From NCBI GenBank assembly GCA_003542325.1, contig DPKV01000242.1, positions 1 to 6,369 of the forward strand: a stretch of 6,369 nucleotides of DNA, given 5' to 3'. Shown in pieces: positions 5,931 through 6,369 of this stretch. A program made the position numbers and the translations under genes. How positions within the stretch are numbered: position 1 is the first letter of the stretch; the number at the start of each line of letters is the position of its first letter. The stretch is from Anaerolineaceae bacterium. GTDB taxonomy: Bacteria > Chloroflexota > Anaerolineae > Anaerolineales > Anaerolineaceae. The notes beneath the pieces were generated by a model. The model ran no database searches, was not told the DNA's origin, and saw only the letters and a list, made by a program, of their open reading frames with translations.

Positions 5931-6344
5931 TCAGTTTGACTCCTGCAAAGCTTGCCAGACTTTTTCCGGAGTCAGCGGTAGTGAGCGGAAGCGGATACCA
6001 GTGGCGTGGAAGACTGCATTGGCAACGGCGGGAGCGACACCCTCGGCGGTTATTTCCCCCAATCCCTTTGCTCCAAAGGGACCGCTCTCTTCATAGGATG
6101 GCACCAGGAGGCAAGTCATACGCGGCATTTCATCTGCCTGGAAGATGCGGTAATCTCCAAAGCGGGGATTGAGCAGTGAGCCGCGATCATCATAGGACAT
6201 TTCCTCACAAACGGCATATCCAAGTGCGGTTGCCATACCGCCTTCCATCTGTCCCTCGGCAGCCTGGGGGTTGATCACCGTACCACAATCGACGGCGAGG
6301 GCAAGGTGGATCACGCGCAGGGGGACATGCCAATAACGAGAAAA
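5931..6344 (-). pseudogene. C-terminal remnant of a xanthine-dehydrogenase-family molybdopterin-binding subunit
   Basis: Intact proteins of this family are molybdenum hydroxylase large subunits of roughly 700-800 residues; here only the last ~130 are present. Visible hallmarks, counted from the GTG at 6312-6314, are LALAVDCGTVINP (4-16), EGQMEGGM (20-27), LLNPRFGDYRI (48-57) and SGPFGAKGLGEITAEGVAPAVANAV (78-101). Glu87 in GAKGLGE matches the catalytic glutamate of the family. The C-terminal SLPLTPEKVWQAL is also typical. Upstream, family-like sequence fades within about ten codons and an in-frame TAA stands at 6345-6347, so the N-terminal 80% is not joined to this frame. No Shine-Dalgarno precedes the GTG. 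The fragment could not bind the cofactor or work alone. It may be a decayed gene, a deletion or rearrangement junction, or an assembly or contig-end artefact; the sequence alone cannot separate these. Confidence 0.72.
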
Positions 6345-6369
6345 TTAAGTTTGCACACAATACACAGAG

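Noticed and set aside
1..6369. CRISPR arrays, insertion sequences, tRNA or rRNA genes, phage or defence genes
   Set aside because: No repeat-spacer pattern, transposase, terminal inverted repeats, cloverleaf or conserved rRNA sequence was seen. The CACCTCC at 3171-3177 is only the complement of a Shine-Dalgarno, not a 16S rRNA end.

Overview
The window looks like a piece of a bacterial chromosome of moderate GC content. All the genes I can support lie on the minus strand. An alpha-glucoside-type (AglE/F/G) sugar ABC transporter with a LacI-family regulator, next to a membrane-associated sulfotransferase, would fit a heterotrophic Chloroflexota (Anaerolineae-like) metagenome contig. That placement is an inference from protein style only; no rRNA or other phylogenetic marker is present.

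Layout, read in the direction of transcription (high to low coordinates). At 5931-6344 is the C-terminal remnant of a molybdopterin-binding xanthine-dehydrogenase-family large subunit, cut off by an in-frame stop. At 5657-5930 is an AT-richer spacer with no supported gene. At 4448-5656 is a PAPS-dependent-type sulfotransferase with an N-terminal hydrophobic segment. At 4224-4447 is the control region: a perfect sigma70-type promoter and two copies of the inverted repeat TTAAC-N4-GTTAA. At 3180-4223 is the LacI-family repressor (GTG start), at 1732-3105 the sugar-binding lipoprotein, at 501-1625 the first permease (MalF/AglF type), and at 1-501 the N-terminal part of the second permease (MalG/AglG type), which runs off the window.

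The regulator, binding protein and two permeases look like one transcription unit. LacI and the binding-protein gene are separated by 74 bp with no convincing second promoter, and the two permease genes overlap by one base (TAATG). Sugar would be captured by the lipoprotein and passed through the permease pair, while the LacI protein senses the sugar or a derivative and probably represses its own operon. One repeat lies just downstream of the predicted transcription start and the other 83 bp further upstream, close to eight helical turns, a geometry suited to DNA looping. No ATP-binding subunit or glycoside hydrolase is visible; these would lie past coordinate 1 or elsewhere.

Between the binding-protein gene and the permeases are two tandem stem-loops without U-tracts, typical of elements that keep binding-protein mRNA in excess over permease mRNA. 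I see no new multi-gene system; the most interesting parts are the regulatory architecture and the degraded segment at the right end.
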